This document shows, in pieces, positions 49,720-59,199 of a DNA stretch of 64,000 bases. The stretch's first letter is position 1, and each line of letters opens with the position of its first letter. A model generated the notes under the pieces. The model made no database searches, was not told where the DNA came from, and was given only the letters and a program-made list of their open reading frames with translations. Where the stretch lies: positions 6,510,001 through 6,574,000 of the forward strand of contig JAPFFF010000006.1 in the NCBI GenBank assembly GCA_039105265.1, read 5' to 3'. Both the position numbers and the translations under genes were made by a program. The stretch is from Tritrichomonas musculus (taxonomy: Eukaryota; Parabasalia; Tritrichomonadida; Tritrichomonadidae).

Positions 49720-52700
49720 AATATTGGGTAATATCTCCTTCTTCATAGTCTGTTTTGATACATCTCTCGAATTTTTTTCTTGTCGATACGGTCATATTTT
49801 TATTCATTTCGAAGCAAGGTTGTCCTTTTGTTAAGTCGAATGTAATGGAATTTCCGTTGAAGAGTGTTTCATAAAGCTTCATAACATCTCCTTGAAAATC
49901 CTCGTTGAATTTATATTTGATGGAATTCTGAGTTAGTCCCTTGCCTCGTATCATATAGTCAATATCTCCAGTAGAATCTTGCAGTTTATCTACATACATT
50001 TTCTTCATCAAGAAGAATGATTCGATAGATTCAGGCATCTCATTGTGACCGTTTATTTCTGGGAAATCTGAATGGAATTGTCCTAAATTTTTCCCGATAA
50101 GTTCGCGGTTATATTTCTCGCGGAAGGCCTTTTCGAGTTTCGGTAAATCGGCAGATTCTATATGCATACTATCAGTATCTTGGTAATAAATATGGCAGCC
50201 TATGTCGAAAGCAAGACACATAACTTCGTTCATTATTCTCTTGGACATTGACAAAACTTGGATGCCTAAAAGAGAGAAATTGAAGTGATTATCTATTTGT
50301 TTGAGGGTCTTTATGGCATGGATGTCAGAGTTGTTTAACTGAATATCTTCGACAATTTTGTTGTAGTTTTTTGCCCAATATTTGTCGAGTTCATCTCCTT
50401 CATGAAGATATTTATAGTCTTTATCTACTGGCCTCTCTATTGTTTTGCCGTAGCAGGAATTCATGATGAGTTTGTAGAGATTTTGCAAAGGATTATTCTG
50501 TTTCTTATATTCGAGTCGTTTATTGAATATCTTTTTGATACATTCTTGAATACGATAATCTTTCTTTCCATCCCAGTAATAACCTCTCAGAATATTGAAT
50601 TCTATTTGCTGAAACTCAATAAAGTCCTCCAAAGTAATATTATCAACAACCATTTTAATGGTTTGATTTTCGGACAAATAGTCGTTATTCCTGTTTAGGC
50701 CGTCAATTTTTTGAACGATTAACGGAAATGCATAATGCTTTTTTATTTTTGTTATTTCGATTTCGACGATGTATGCTGATTGTTGGGAGAGGAAATTATA
50801 GTTGAGTTGGTCATTCTGTATTACCTTTGGACGTCCTTCAACTGTGTATAATCTACTCATTGCGGAAGGATATAATGATACTGCATCAAAATCGCAGAGA
50901 TTCTTCTTGACATGCCATTTCTTGTTATATGCCGTCATACATCTACCTCCATATATCGCCTTTGAGCAAAAATATCTCACATGACCACCTAATTTATAGA
51001 GATTTTGGTTGGGATAATAGACTCTTTGATTGAAGACTTCGTTTGCGAGAGACGATATGCTGATGAAATTAAATGGGTCGACTTTGAAGTCTTTGATGAA
51101 TCCTTCACGCAGTTTATTGAATCCGATTCTGAGGATATTAACATCTTGCTGGCAGTAAAATTCTGCATATTTCCACATGTCAAAATGATTTTCGTCTATT
51201 CGGCAGTCAGATATTTTATCGATATTGGCGTTGAATAAATTGTAGTCTTCATCGGTCCATATTTTGTCCTCATTTTCTCCTGCTTCGTTGATTGTGCCAC
51301 AGTTAGTTTGTAGGCGATCAAGAGTATAATATTTGTATGGAAATATCTCTTTTTGTATGTCAGGAATGTCAAACATAGAGGGTAATTGAGATAATTTGCA
51401 GGAAAGAATTGGTAAAGAGTCTTTGAGATGGATGGTTTTGTTGTTATATTTTATATCCGCCTTCATTGTTTTTGTGCCTTTGATGATGGATTTGGCGAGT
51501 CCGAAAGAGGCCATCATTCTGATATCATACGCTAAATTGTGGAAATAAACGACGGCGTCATCGGGTAAATAATCTAGTAATTGTTTATTACAGTCTTCTC
51601 CTCGGAAAGTTTTATTGATTCGGCCTGTTCTATTCTGTAAGACACAGAGGAAAGGTTTGTGAATTTCTGTTGATGTATCTGCTTCAAAATCTGCATACCA
51701 ATATGTTTTGTTGTCAGTTTGGAGTGGTTTCTTTTTATCCTCTTTGATTAGTTTCGTGCATTGTTCTTCGTTATATTCGAGGTTGATAAGGTCAATATCG
51801 TCGATTACTTCTTTGTAGAAAACTGTGTTGAGGACCTTATATTGACCGAATGTGATTGGGACGAAGAAGTTGTTTTTCATGAGAGTTCGGACCAAATTTG
51901 ATGATGTCATGAAATATCTTGCATTAATCCAGTGGTCTTGTTTGTATTCTTTATTGTATTTGTCTTCTGAACAGTCAAGGAGGTGGTTGATATAATACGT
52001 ACTGAAAGGAGTAATTTCCTCAAGAAAATAGTGCTTATTGAAGACATTCATTGTATGAGTTCTTGTTGGGTCAGCATTTTCTATACCTAAATAACTCTTT
52101 TTTGAACCATCTTTTTGGGACCTAACTGTTTGTTTTTTGCATTTTGAATCTTCATCAATGAAAGATAATTTGACATGAATTTTGAACTCTGTACATAAAT
52201 TATTCAATGCTTTTTGGGAGAGATATCTTGAATTAATCCTTAGGCGCATTTTGTTTAGTGTGTCATCATCGTAGCATCCTGTTTGTTGAAGTGCGTAAAT
52301 GAAGCAGCAATCGTCCAATTCCTTTCTTTGTTTGCCTTTTTTGTCCACGAGAGAAGTGAAAATCTGTAATTTCTTGAGATATTTTGAGACATTTGATGGG
52401 CAGTTTTCACGTACTAAATATTGAAAGAAACTTCCTCCAACGTCATTTTTTGCCTTAATATTCTGAAATTCACTAAAGCGAACTGCTTCAAAGAGGCTCC
52501 ATTCGGGTATTTTTTCGGCTCCATTCTCATAAAAATATTCTGGTACAACATTCTCTATATCGAATATGAAGTGTTTTTCTGTCAGATTATCCATTAATTT
52601 GTTGTATATTTCAGGAGTTAATTGATAAGAATGCCATTGACTTTTGATTTTGAAAGCGAGTTTGTATTTGGCGATAATGGGTAAAGAATCTATATATTCT

Positions 52701-53110
52701 TCAAAGAATTCCTTCAATTTGGGAAGCAATAAGAGTCTGCCGTCCTTATCTAATCTCTCAAAGTCGATTTGCCATTTTTTAGGAGAGTATTCTAATTTTT
52801 CCATTATTTGATTCACGATTTCTTGTTGTGAGTTGTTCTCCGTCTTGAGAGGTTTTTCTTCTTGTTTGGGTTCTTCTTCTTGTTTGGGTTGTTGCTCAGG
52901 GGTATTGTTCTTGCCTTTAAAATACCAGTACATAGCCTCATAGTTGTCTAAATCTCCATCATACCCTTCTTGTCTGGCACATTCTCGGATGTCATAATAG
53001 AATTCTTCTTGTGAGTTCCAATAATATGAAAAGTCGTGTTGTAGTTTCTCGTTTATTATCAATTCAAATAGTTCTTGTAATTTTTCGGGAGTAGCTTCGG
53101 AGAGTCTCAT
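49697..53110 (-). CDS. Protein-primed family B DNA polymerase of outer Polinton
   Basis: From the ATG at 53110 the protein has 1137 residues. A charged N-terminal region with Q/E/K/P repeats (about 75-100) precedes the exonuclease motifs YWYADFEADTS and VYFHNLAYDIR with FYCQQDV. The polymerase motifs are CDFDAVSLYPSAMSR (A), LYKLIMNSCYGKTIE (B) and YYQDTDSMHIE (C). All are those of protein-primed polymerases of Polintons and adenoviruses. The long N-terminal region could include the terminal-protein function, which is unproven. The gene begins about 70 bp inside the right terminal repeat and runs toward the centre, converging on the integrase. It is more GC-rich than the inner polymerase and looks whole. 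Confidence 0.93.
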   Translation of the reverse strand: MRLSEATPEKLQELFELIINEKLQHDFSYYWNSQEEFYYDIRECARQEGYDGDLDNYEAMYWYFKGKNNTPEQQPKQEEEPKQEEKPLKTENNSQQEIVNQIMEKLEYSPKKWQIDFERLDKDGRLLLLPKLKEFFEEYIDSLPIIAKYKLAFKIKSQWHSYQLTPEIYNKLMDNLTEKHFIFDIENVVPEYFYENGAEKIPEWSLFEAVRFSEFQNIKAKNDVGGSFFQYLVRENCPSNVSKYLKKLQIFTSLVDKKGKQRKELDDCCFIYALQQTGCYDDDTLNKMRLRINSRYLSQKALNNLCTEFKIHVKLSFIDEDSKCKKQTVRSQKDGSKKSYLGIENADPTRTHTMNVFNKHYFLEEITPFSTYYINHLLDCSEDKYNKEYKQDHWINARYFMTSSNLVRTLMKNNFFVPITFGQYKVLNTVFYKEVIDDIDLINLEYNEEQCTKLIKEDKKKPLQTDNKTYWYADFEADTSTEIHKPFLCVLQNRTGRINKTFRGEDCNKQLLDYLPDDAVVYFHNLAYDIRMMASFGLAKSIIKGTKTMKADIKYNNKTIHLKDSLPILSCKLSQLPSMFDIPDIQKEIFPYKYYTLDRLQTNCGTINEAGENEDKIWTDEDYNLFNANIDKISDCRIDENHFDMWKYAEFYCQQDVNILRIGFNKLREGFIKDFKVDPFNFISISSLANEVFNQRVYYPNQNLYKLGGHVRYFCSKAIYGGRCMTAYNKKWHVKKNLCDFDAVSLYPSAMSRLYTVEGRPKVIQNDQLNYNFLSQQSAYIVEIEITKIKKHYAFPLIVQKIDGLNRNNDYLSENQTIKMVVDNITLEDFIEFQQIEFNILRGYYWDGKKDYRIQECIKKIFNKRLEYKKQNNPLQNLYKLIMNSCYGKTIERPVDKDYKYLHEGDELDKYWAKNYNKIVEDIQLNNSDIHAIKTLKQIDNHFNFSLLGIQVLSMSKRIMNEVMCLAFDIGCHIYYQDTDSMHIESADLPKLEKAFREKYNRELIGKNLGQFHSDFPEINGHNEMPESIESFFLMKKMYVDKLQDSTGDIDYMIRGKGLTQNSIKYKFNEDFQGDVMKLYETLFNGNSITFDLTKGQPCFEMNKNMTVSTRKKFERCIKTDYEEGDITQYFTSQFST

Positions 53111-53180
53111 TTTTGCAATGAAGATAAAAAATAAAAAATATAAAAAATTTATACCTCTTATCGTGGATGAGAAAATTTCC

Positions 53181-53459
53181 AAAAAATATTTTTTTCAAAA
53201 AAGTTGAAACAACTCGTTAGTCCTAAATCAATGACTTTATTAGCGAGTATGACAAACATCTTTTTGAACCCAAATTGTTGAGTGAAAATAGGGGGGTCAA
53301 GTATGGGGATACTTAAGAAATTGTTGGACAACTTTTTGAGTCAAAAAAGGGCTAAAATGAGGTGTTTGAGACCAAAAAAGTGCCTAAAATAAGGTGTTTT
53401 CAAAGGGTTTGTCAGGAGTTTGGGACGAAGTCCTAAAATCATGACAAACATATACTACT
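53181..53459 (-). repeat. Right terminal inverted repeat of outer Polinton
   Basis: It is the mirror image of 12569-12847, with about two differences seen by eye in 279 bp. It ends CATATACTACT, followed by the duplication TACTT (53460-53464). The polymerase start codon is 70 bp inside it. Confidence 0.95.
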
Positions 53460-53633
53460 TACTTCTCGTTAGACATAGCAACCTCTCAATCTCATTCAAT
53501 TTTCCAAACTTATTGAATGCAAACGATAATGATATTTTTATAGAAATTTTTAGATTCTGATGTTTATTTTTTATACAATCAATTTATTGAATAAGTATAT
53601 CTTTGAAAATAGTATATTAATATTTTTATTTCA

Positions 53634-54675
53634 CAGGGATGGTTACCGTTACTAATCGGTAAACATTTAAACGTTCTCTACCGTACAGGTATTACCTTTA
53701 AAACTGCCAGTATATGGTAATACCAGTACACTTACCGATTTACCGGGAGAAATGTTACCGGGAATGAAGTGAAGCTTTCATTAAAACATCTGTACTTATT
53801 TTTTGATGATATTATAACATACTTTTCCAAAAATCATTCTAAATTAAATATGTTTGATGCTTGTTATAATGTCAAATTAGAATACCAGTTTCATTATATA
53901 ATTTTTAATTTATTTCATTATATAAATTCTATTTTATATTTAATTATCTTAAGCCTAGACTTGTTATACTCCGATTCTCGAGATCGATAATTGATTGACT
54001 TTTTGATATCGATACATAAATATGCACAGATTCTCGAGATCGATTTCAGAGATCGAGAATTTTGTTTCTCAGCTTTTGATATCAGAATTTTCAATTAAAC
54101 TTTTTGATAAATATATGATCGTATTTTAATCTCAAATATTTCATAAAAAAGAATGTATTTTTTGATTTTAATCTTAGAATAAACATCAATGCATTATATT
54201 ATTTATTTTTAAATATTATAAAATCACAAATACCAATTATAAAAGAAGATAAATCTGTTTGAGATCTCGGTAATTGATATCAAGTTTACAATTATTTTTA
54301 TATCACATTTCATATCTGATATCTTGATAATCGATAATCTCGATATCAGATTTGTAAACTGATAATCGAGTATCAGATGTAAAAAAGTGACGTTTTTGAT
54401 ATCGATTCTCAAAATAACAAGTCTAGTCATAGCTTAAAATTTTAACTAAAAATTATAATTATTGTATCAATATAGAATTACCGGTAATTACCAGTAATCA
54501 TAAAAAAATACATTTTACTACTTTTATGAAAAAAATCGGTACGAAATTTTTACCGGCGGTTATTTTAAACGTATTTACCGGTATATACTTAATACTCCAA
54601 AAAAAATACCAGTATTTACTGCTTACCAGTAACATTCCGGTAAACGGTAAAAACTGATATCGGTAGCCATCCCTG
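53634..54675. mobile_element. Non-autonomous hAT element with perfect 8-bp duplication
   Basis: The 1042-bp unit begins CAGGGATGGTTACCG and ends CGGTAGCCATCCCTG, 15-bp inverted ends with one mismatch and the CAGGG start common in hAT elements. TTATTTCA flanks both sides exactly (53626-53633 and 54676-54683), the 8-bp duplication expected for hAT. Both subterminal regions are dense in TACCGG, ACCGGTAA and TACCAGTA motifs in both orientations, as in hAT transposase-binding arrays. It has no transposase frame. A second inverted-repeat unit (53955-54426) lies inside it. Confidence 0.93.
53955..54426. repeat. Inverted-repeat unit nested in the hAT element
   Basis: CTAGACTTGTTAT at 53955-53967 is matched by its exact reverse complement at 54414-54426. 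The interior is full of palindromic GATATC, ATCGAT and TCTCGAGATCGA motifs in both directions, so it could fold extensively. If the CTAG is read as a TA duplication, the ends would be GACTTGTTAT, compatible with a small mariner-type MITE inserted into the hAT element. That reading is tentative. Confidence 0.55.
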
Positions 54676-54683
54676 TTATTTCA

Positions 54684-55309
54684 TTTAAATGATTTAAGAT
54701 TAATTGAATCTAATTTGATATTAAATGTTTTTTTTAAAAATAATTATCCAACGAATTTAATTGAAAAATTGAAATGAATTGAGTCTTCAGAAAATCAAAC
54801 ACCACTTTTTCAGGGGAAATTTAAAAGAGCCATCAAATATTCTATATTATACTGACTGTTCAACTCAAATATATATTCGTCCAATTCAAATATTGAAGGC
54901 TATTTTAAAAAGTTGCTAGGTTTACTTCTCGTTTTATCATTAAATCACAAAAAGTTAGATAATTTAACAAAAAGTTACCATTCATAAAAAAAAACATTGA
55001 AAAATTATTTTCATGATATTAGGGAAATGTTACGATTATTTTATTTTTTGTCTATATAGCCAATATTATATACTGACATACAATATAAATCATTAGAAGT
55101 GGAGTAATAATCGAAACATTTTGTTCATGATTAATATCCATGATAATCAAAAGTACAAAAAAAAGATAAATTTCTATTCCGTAAGTTATAATATTATTTT
55201 GAAATATCAAAATATCTCTCATTAATGTGATTTTTTTTATAACTGGTCCAAAAGAACAATTGCAATTGATGTTTTTTTATTATTTTTAACAGACAAAATA
55301 AACGGCCTC
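54684..55309. other. AT-rich spacer, no gene seen
   Basis: About 630 bp without open frames of note. It shows only AT-rich sequence and short homopolymers. Confidence 0.5.
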
Positions 55310-56147
55310 CGTTTACATTTATCTTTTTATCTAAGCTTGTAAAATATACCCAAATGTAAAAAAAAGACCTGGTCTTGGTGATTCTTTCTGGTCTTTTGGC
55401 GATTTTAATAAATCTTTTAAAAAGTTATTTCTTATGAATTATTAAATAAAATGATTAAATGATATTTGATTAAATAATAATTCAATTTACGAATCAACAT
55501 TCAATAAATTCAATGAATTTATTTAATTACTCGGCTATATATATTCATAAAAATATAAATACTATTAATATTTTAAATACATTTTATATCGGTATATATT
55601 TAAAATATGAATGAAAAAAAATTTATTTTCAATTGAAAAAATGCTTTTATTGATTTCATTATATATTTATATCTTTTTTTTTTATTTATTTTATAAATGA
55701 TATTTTGAAAGCTTTACAAATCACCATCGCCAAAAAAACCGTTTTGGTGATCTCCAAAATATATGTAAACTATTCAAAATTGAATGCTGTCGCCAAAAAC
55801 CCAAGACCTGGGCTTTTGGTGAAATCGGTTATTTGGCTTTTCATCGTCAATATAAATGAGCTTTTTATTATTATTTTATATGATATATTATACAAATCAT
55901 ACAATTATTTTGTAATATTCAAAAAATAACATTTTTTTACTGAGAAAATCTTATCGATTATTAATATGACTTTTGATAAAACTCATTTAATTCCTCTTTC
56001 AAATAATTCAATGGTTTATGACAATAATAAATACTAAAAAAATTTATTTGACAATAATATGGTTACATTTGGTGATTTTTAAAACCCAAAAAACGTTTAT
56101 TTCACCAAATTTACAAGCTTATTTTATCACTGAGGTAAATGTAAACG
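55310..56147. repeat. Candidate MITE with degenerate inverted ends
   Basis: CGTTTACATTTA at 55310-55321 is the reverse complement of 56136-56147. Further in, AAGCTTGTAAA at 55333-55343 pairs with 56110-56120. Both halves contain AAGACCTGG or CTTTTGG-like motifs (near 55365 and 55800-55820). The arms are imperfect and no target duplication is clear, so it is probably an old element. A 74-codon frame inside (55705-55929) overlaps these repeats and is not convincing. Confidence 0.45.
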
Positions 56148-56211
56148 AAGCATCGATTAATTTTGCTTTAAAATTTTGCCACTGAAGATTAAGCAAAATT
56201 AATCGATGCTT
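56148..56211. repeat. Perfect 21-bp hairpin
   Basis: The 21-nt arm at 56148-56168 (AAGCATCGATTAATTTTGCT plus T) is repeated as its exact reverse complement at 56191-56211, with a 22-nt loop. It follows the right end of the inverted-repeat candidate and lies about 160 bp beyond the stop codon of the RPL7A gene, which is on the opposite strand. It may be a tiny element or a remnant of one, and it could also act in 3'-end formation. Confidence 0.7.
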
Positions 56212-56370
56212 TCAAAAATTAGTATACAACCACATAACATAAAATTATACTTTTTAAATTTTAAAAGCTCATTGCATTTGTTTCATCTTATATTATTTCA
56301 ATAAAAATTTAAAGGATGATTAAAAAAAAAAAAAAGATATAAAATTACTCTAACAGGATCATCAGCATAT

Positions 56371-57099
56371 TTAGTCATGCTTACCCTGAGCACGAAGCTT
56401 GGCGATTGTTTCTTCGCTAAGTTCACCTCCACCCCATTGATGCATTTCTTCTTTGTAATGCATCAAAAAGTTGGAGTTAACAGTATCAACAAGTTGTTGA
56501 AGCTGGCGGCGATCTTCTTGGCGAACAGCAGTAAGGGCAGCGCAAGTTGTTGTATTAAGGCCGACTACATGTCCTAGTCTAGCCTTTGATTTAACAATAC
56601 AGTATGGAATATCAAGCTTTCGGCAGAGAGCTGGTAACCATACAACAATTTCAATTGGGTCAACATCATGAGCAATAATAACAAGTGTTGCTTTTTTAGA
56701 TTCAATTGCGGTGGTAACATCTTTAATACCGTAAACAAGGCACTTTGAAGAAGCAACCTCAGCTGGAGCAAGTGATTGTTCTGATTTTTGGGCAGAGTTC
56801 TTTAAACGTTCTTGTTTTTCTTGTTTAGTTTCTGGGCGATAACGCTCAAGGAATTTAAAGATCTGGGCAGCAGATGCTTTGTCAAGTGTATGGTTGAAAT
56901 GGTTTACGGGAGGTGGAACCTTTAAACGTTTCATAAGAATGCGTCGTTGGCGTTGAAGACGAACATATTTTGGCCATTGGACACGAGGAGTTGCTTCAAC
57001 TTGTTGCTGAGTTGTTTCATGAGCAAAAAGGAAATCTTGTCTCTTGATATCTTGATCAGTAATAACTTTCTCTGGTGCAGTTGAACGTCTGACAGGCAT
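56371..57099 (-). CDS. RPL7A: 60S ribosomal protein eL8 (L7a)
   Basis: The 242-residue protein begins MPVRRSTAPEKV. It has the eukaryotic N-terminal extension with RVQWPKYVRLQRQRRILMKRLKVPP (residues 39-63), and then the L7Ae/L30e/S12e fold at about 115-215 (CLVYGIKDVTTAIESKKATL; VIIAHDVDPIEIVVWLPALC; YCIVKSKARLGHVVG). It binds rRNA kink-turns in the large subunit and is an essential cytosolic ribosome component. It is slightly shorter than the roughly 266 residues of animal forms, mainly at the termini. There is no intron. GC content is far above that of the flanks, as for a highly expressed gene. The leader is short and T-rich (GGTCAGCCTTTTTTTATAATG); its TCA may mark an initiator element of the trichomonad type, although the match is imperfect. 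Confidence 0.96.
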   Translation of the reverse strand: MPVRRSTAPEKVITDQDIKRQDFLFAHETTQQQVEATPRVQWPKYVRLQRQRRILMKRLKVPPPVNHFNHTLDKASAAQIFKFLERYRPETKQEKQERLKNSAQKSEQSLAPAEVASSKCLVYGIKDVTTAIESKKATLVIIAHDVDPIEIVVWLPALCRKLDIPYCIVKSKARLGHVVGLNTTTCAALTAVRQEDRRQLQQLVDTVNSNFLMHYKEEMHQWGGGELSEETIAKLRAQGKHD

Positions 57100-59199
57100 T
57101 ATAAAAAAAGGCTGACCAAACCGATTTAACCGTTTAGCGATTAATATTGAAAAGCACCATTGAAAAATACAAAGTCAAATTATTGAAAGCATAAAAACTC
57201 ATATAACAATTAAAATTGATTTTATATATGCATATATAAAATTTAACATACTGTATATTAGCTATCACATCTAAAATATCTTTAAAATTTATTAATATTG
57301 ATTAGATAAAAATGTTTTATTATATATTCAACTTTTTTCTTTCAATTTATTCTTTTCAAATTTTTACTTTTTAATTTGAATATTTTTTGATGGGATATTA
57401 ATATTTTTTATATATTCTTGCATATTTAATCATTAATATGAATTTAAAAAAATTATCCATATAATATCCAATATAAATCTATATATAAGATTGAATGCAT
57501 AAACTAATGGTTTTTATCATCCCAATTAGGCTGGTTAATAAAAATTGAAAAGCTCTATGAATTCATTCAATTTTTGAAGCAAATCTTACAAATTTAAATG
57601 GAAAACTTTTTTAAAGACCAGAATTCAATATCACTAACTTTTTTAAAGACGACGATCATTTTTATTCAATCAGATATAAATCCTTTATTTTATATAGATG
57701 AGATATATGATTTTTGCAAAATAAAATTTTATAACAATTAAAATATTTATTTCCTTTTGCAACATTACTAGTTGAAAATGTTTCTTTACAGTTTTCACAA
57801 ACTTATAAGACAAAATACTTTCTTTTATCATTGGTTAATTCGTTATTAAAAATATAATTATTAAATATGTATTTATCTTCTGCCATCACTGTTTTCATTT
57901 TAGAAAAATGGTATTTTAATATTTGTAAATATATTCTATTTTTCAATTGTAGATATTTTTTTTTTGAGAAGAAAAATTTGATAAAACTCATAGAAACGGC
58001 CAGCCTAATCCCAATCATAAACTTGAGAGGTATTCATGAAGAGATCTAGCCTTGAAATTCGATTTATAATTTAATATTATTTTTAATATTTTATATTTAT
58101 GCTATAATAGAAAGTATATAATGTTTTATACGTTTGATTTCGAGATATTAATATAAATTATATTTATATGACAAAATAAATAAAATATTTCAATGAAAAT
58201 GAAAGGAGAACGGAGAGACGGTTATGACAAAGATTTTTTTCGAGTTATTTTATATAAATATAAATATAATATTATATATTGAATAATTATTAATAAGAAA
58301 CCAAAAAGAAATATCGTAGGGAAACAAAGATATTCACAAAATAAAAATAAAAGTTATGAAAAAGTTAATAAATTGAATTGTTATGATAGATTTTTAATTC
58401 AATTTCTTGTAACATTTAGATATCAAAATTGTTACAAAGAATCTGTGCCAGCTGTATAATTATTTTTCATAGTTTATGATTTTATCAATTTATTTTATAT
58501 TGTATACAAACTATATCATGTGATATTATATAGAGTTTATAAAAATATAATAAGATAATAACATTTTTTTTTTTTAAAAAAATTGAATTAAAACTAGATG
58601 TACCTGGACTAAGTTATTTCGGGTTACAAAAGAGTTTCATGAATTATATTTTTTATTTATTAATAATATAATATTTATTTAAAAATAAATGGATACATTT
58701 ATAATAATTACTTTTTTATAAATATATAATCATATTTTAATAATTGAGAAAATAATCAATTTAATATTTGTATTGATTATTTTATTACATTGAAAATATA
58801 ATTTCCATATATTCAAAAAGTTACTAATATAAAAAAAATAATTTCTCTGAAATTTTTTTTTTTGTGATTACTTATAGAAAATTTGAATACTTTTTCCATT
58901 TCGAAAGATGCTAAGCCAAGCTCTTTAAATAAACTTGATATTCACATAATATACATCTTTTTATAGAATATGGCTAAATCAAATTTCCATATGGTAGGGC
59001 CAATTTTGCTGTAGCAATTTTCATTCAATTTTTCACTTTTTAAATTGATTATTCATAAAAAATTAAAAAAAATTCAATGATAGAGGGGTCAACCGCTCAA
59101 CCGTTGTCATAAAATTGAGAGAAAAAAAAATCTAAAGATCAATGCAAAATAAATTATTAAATAAATATAGCAGCATTTCTGAATAATAAAAAATTGCAT
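57100..59199. other. AT-rich spacer with a weak inverted repeat
   Basis: No gene is supported in these 2.1 kb. ATTAGGCTGG at 57525-57534 is the reverse complement of 58000-58009, and the adjoining sequence (TCTATGA and a T-rich run) is also loosely inverted, so 57525-58009 may be a decayed MITE. AACTTTTTTAAAGAC occurs twice near 57605 and 57638. Two short opposed frames at 57803-58049 overlap each other and carry no features. Confidence 0.5.

Larger units (their letters stand above)
12569..53459. mobile_element. Outer Polinton (Maverick), interrupted by a nested Polinton
   Basis: This element is 17.0 kb once the 23.8-kb inner insertion is set aside. It begins AGTAGTATATG and ends CATATACTACT, with the AG...CT termini usual for Polintons. 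The 5-bp duplication TACTT flanks it (12564-12568 and 53460-53464). Its 279-bp terminal inverted repeats differ at about two positions by eye, so the insertion is young. Parts in order are an unknown gene, an unknown gene split by the insertion, packaging ATPase, a coiled-coil protein, pVI/pX-like protein, major capsid protein, small penton-like protein, fibre-like protein, two small conserved proteins, integrase and family B DNA polymerase. Apart from the insertion the parts look whole. It is a fossil of a virus-like transposon of the polintovirus type. GC content is higher than in the inner element. Confidence 0.95.

Noticed and set aside
12569-53459. Interpretation as an integrated giant virus or LTR retroelement
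   Set aside because: The polymerase, integrase, ATPase and capsid set with AG...CT inverted repeats and short duplications fits Polintons; there is no reverse transcriptase and no long direct repeats.
57803-58049. Opposed 60-71 codon frames
   Set aside because: They overlap each other, are rich in F, I, K and Y, and show no domain or context.
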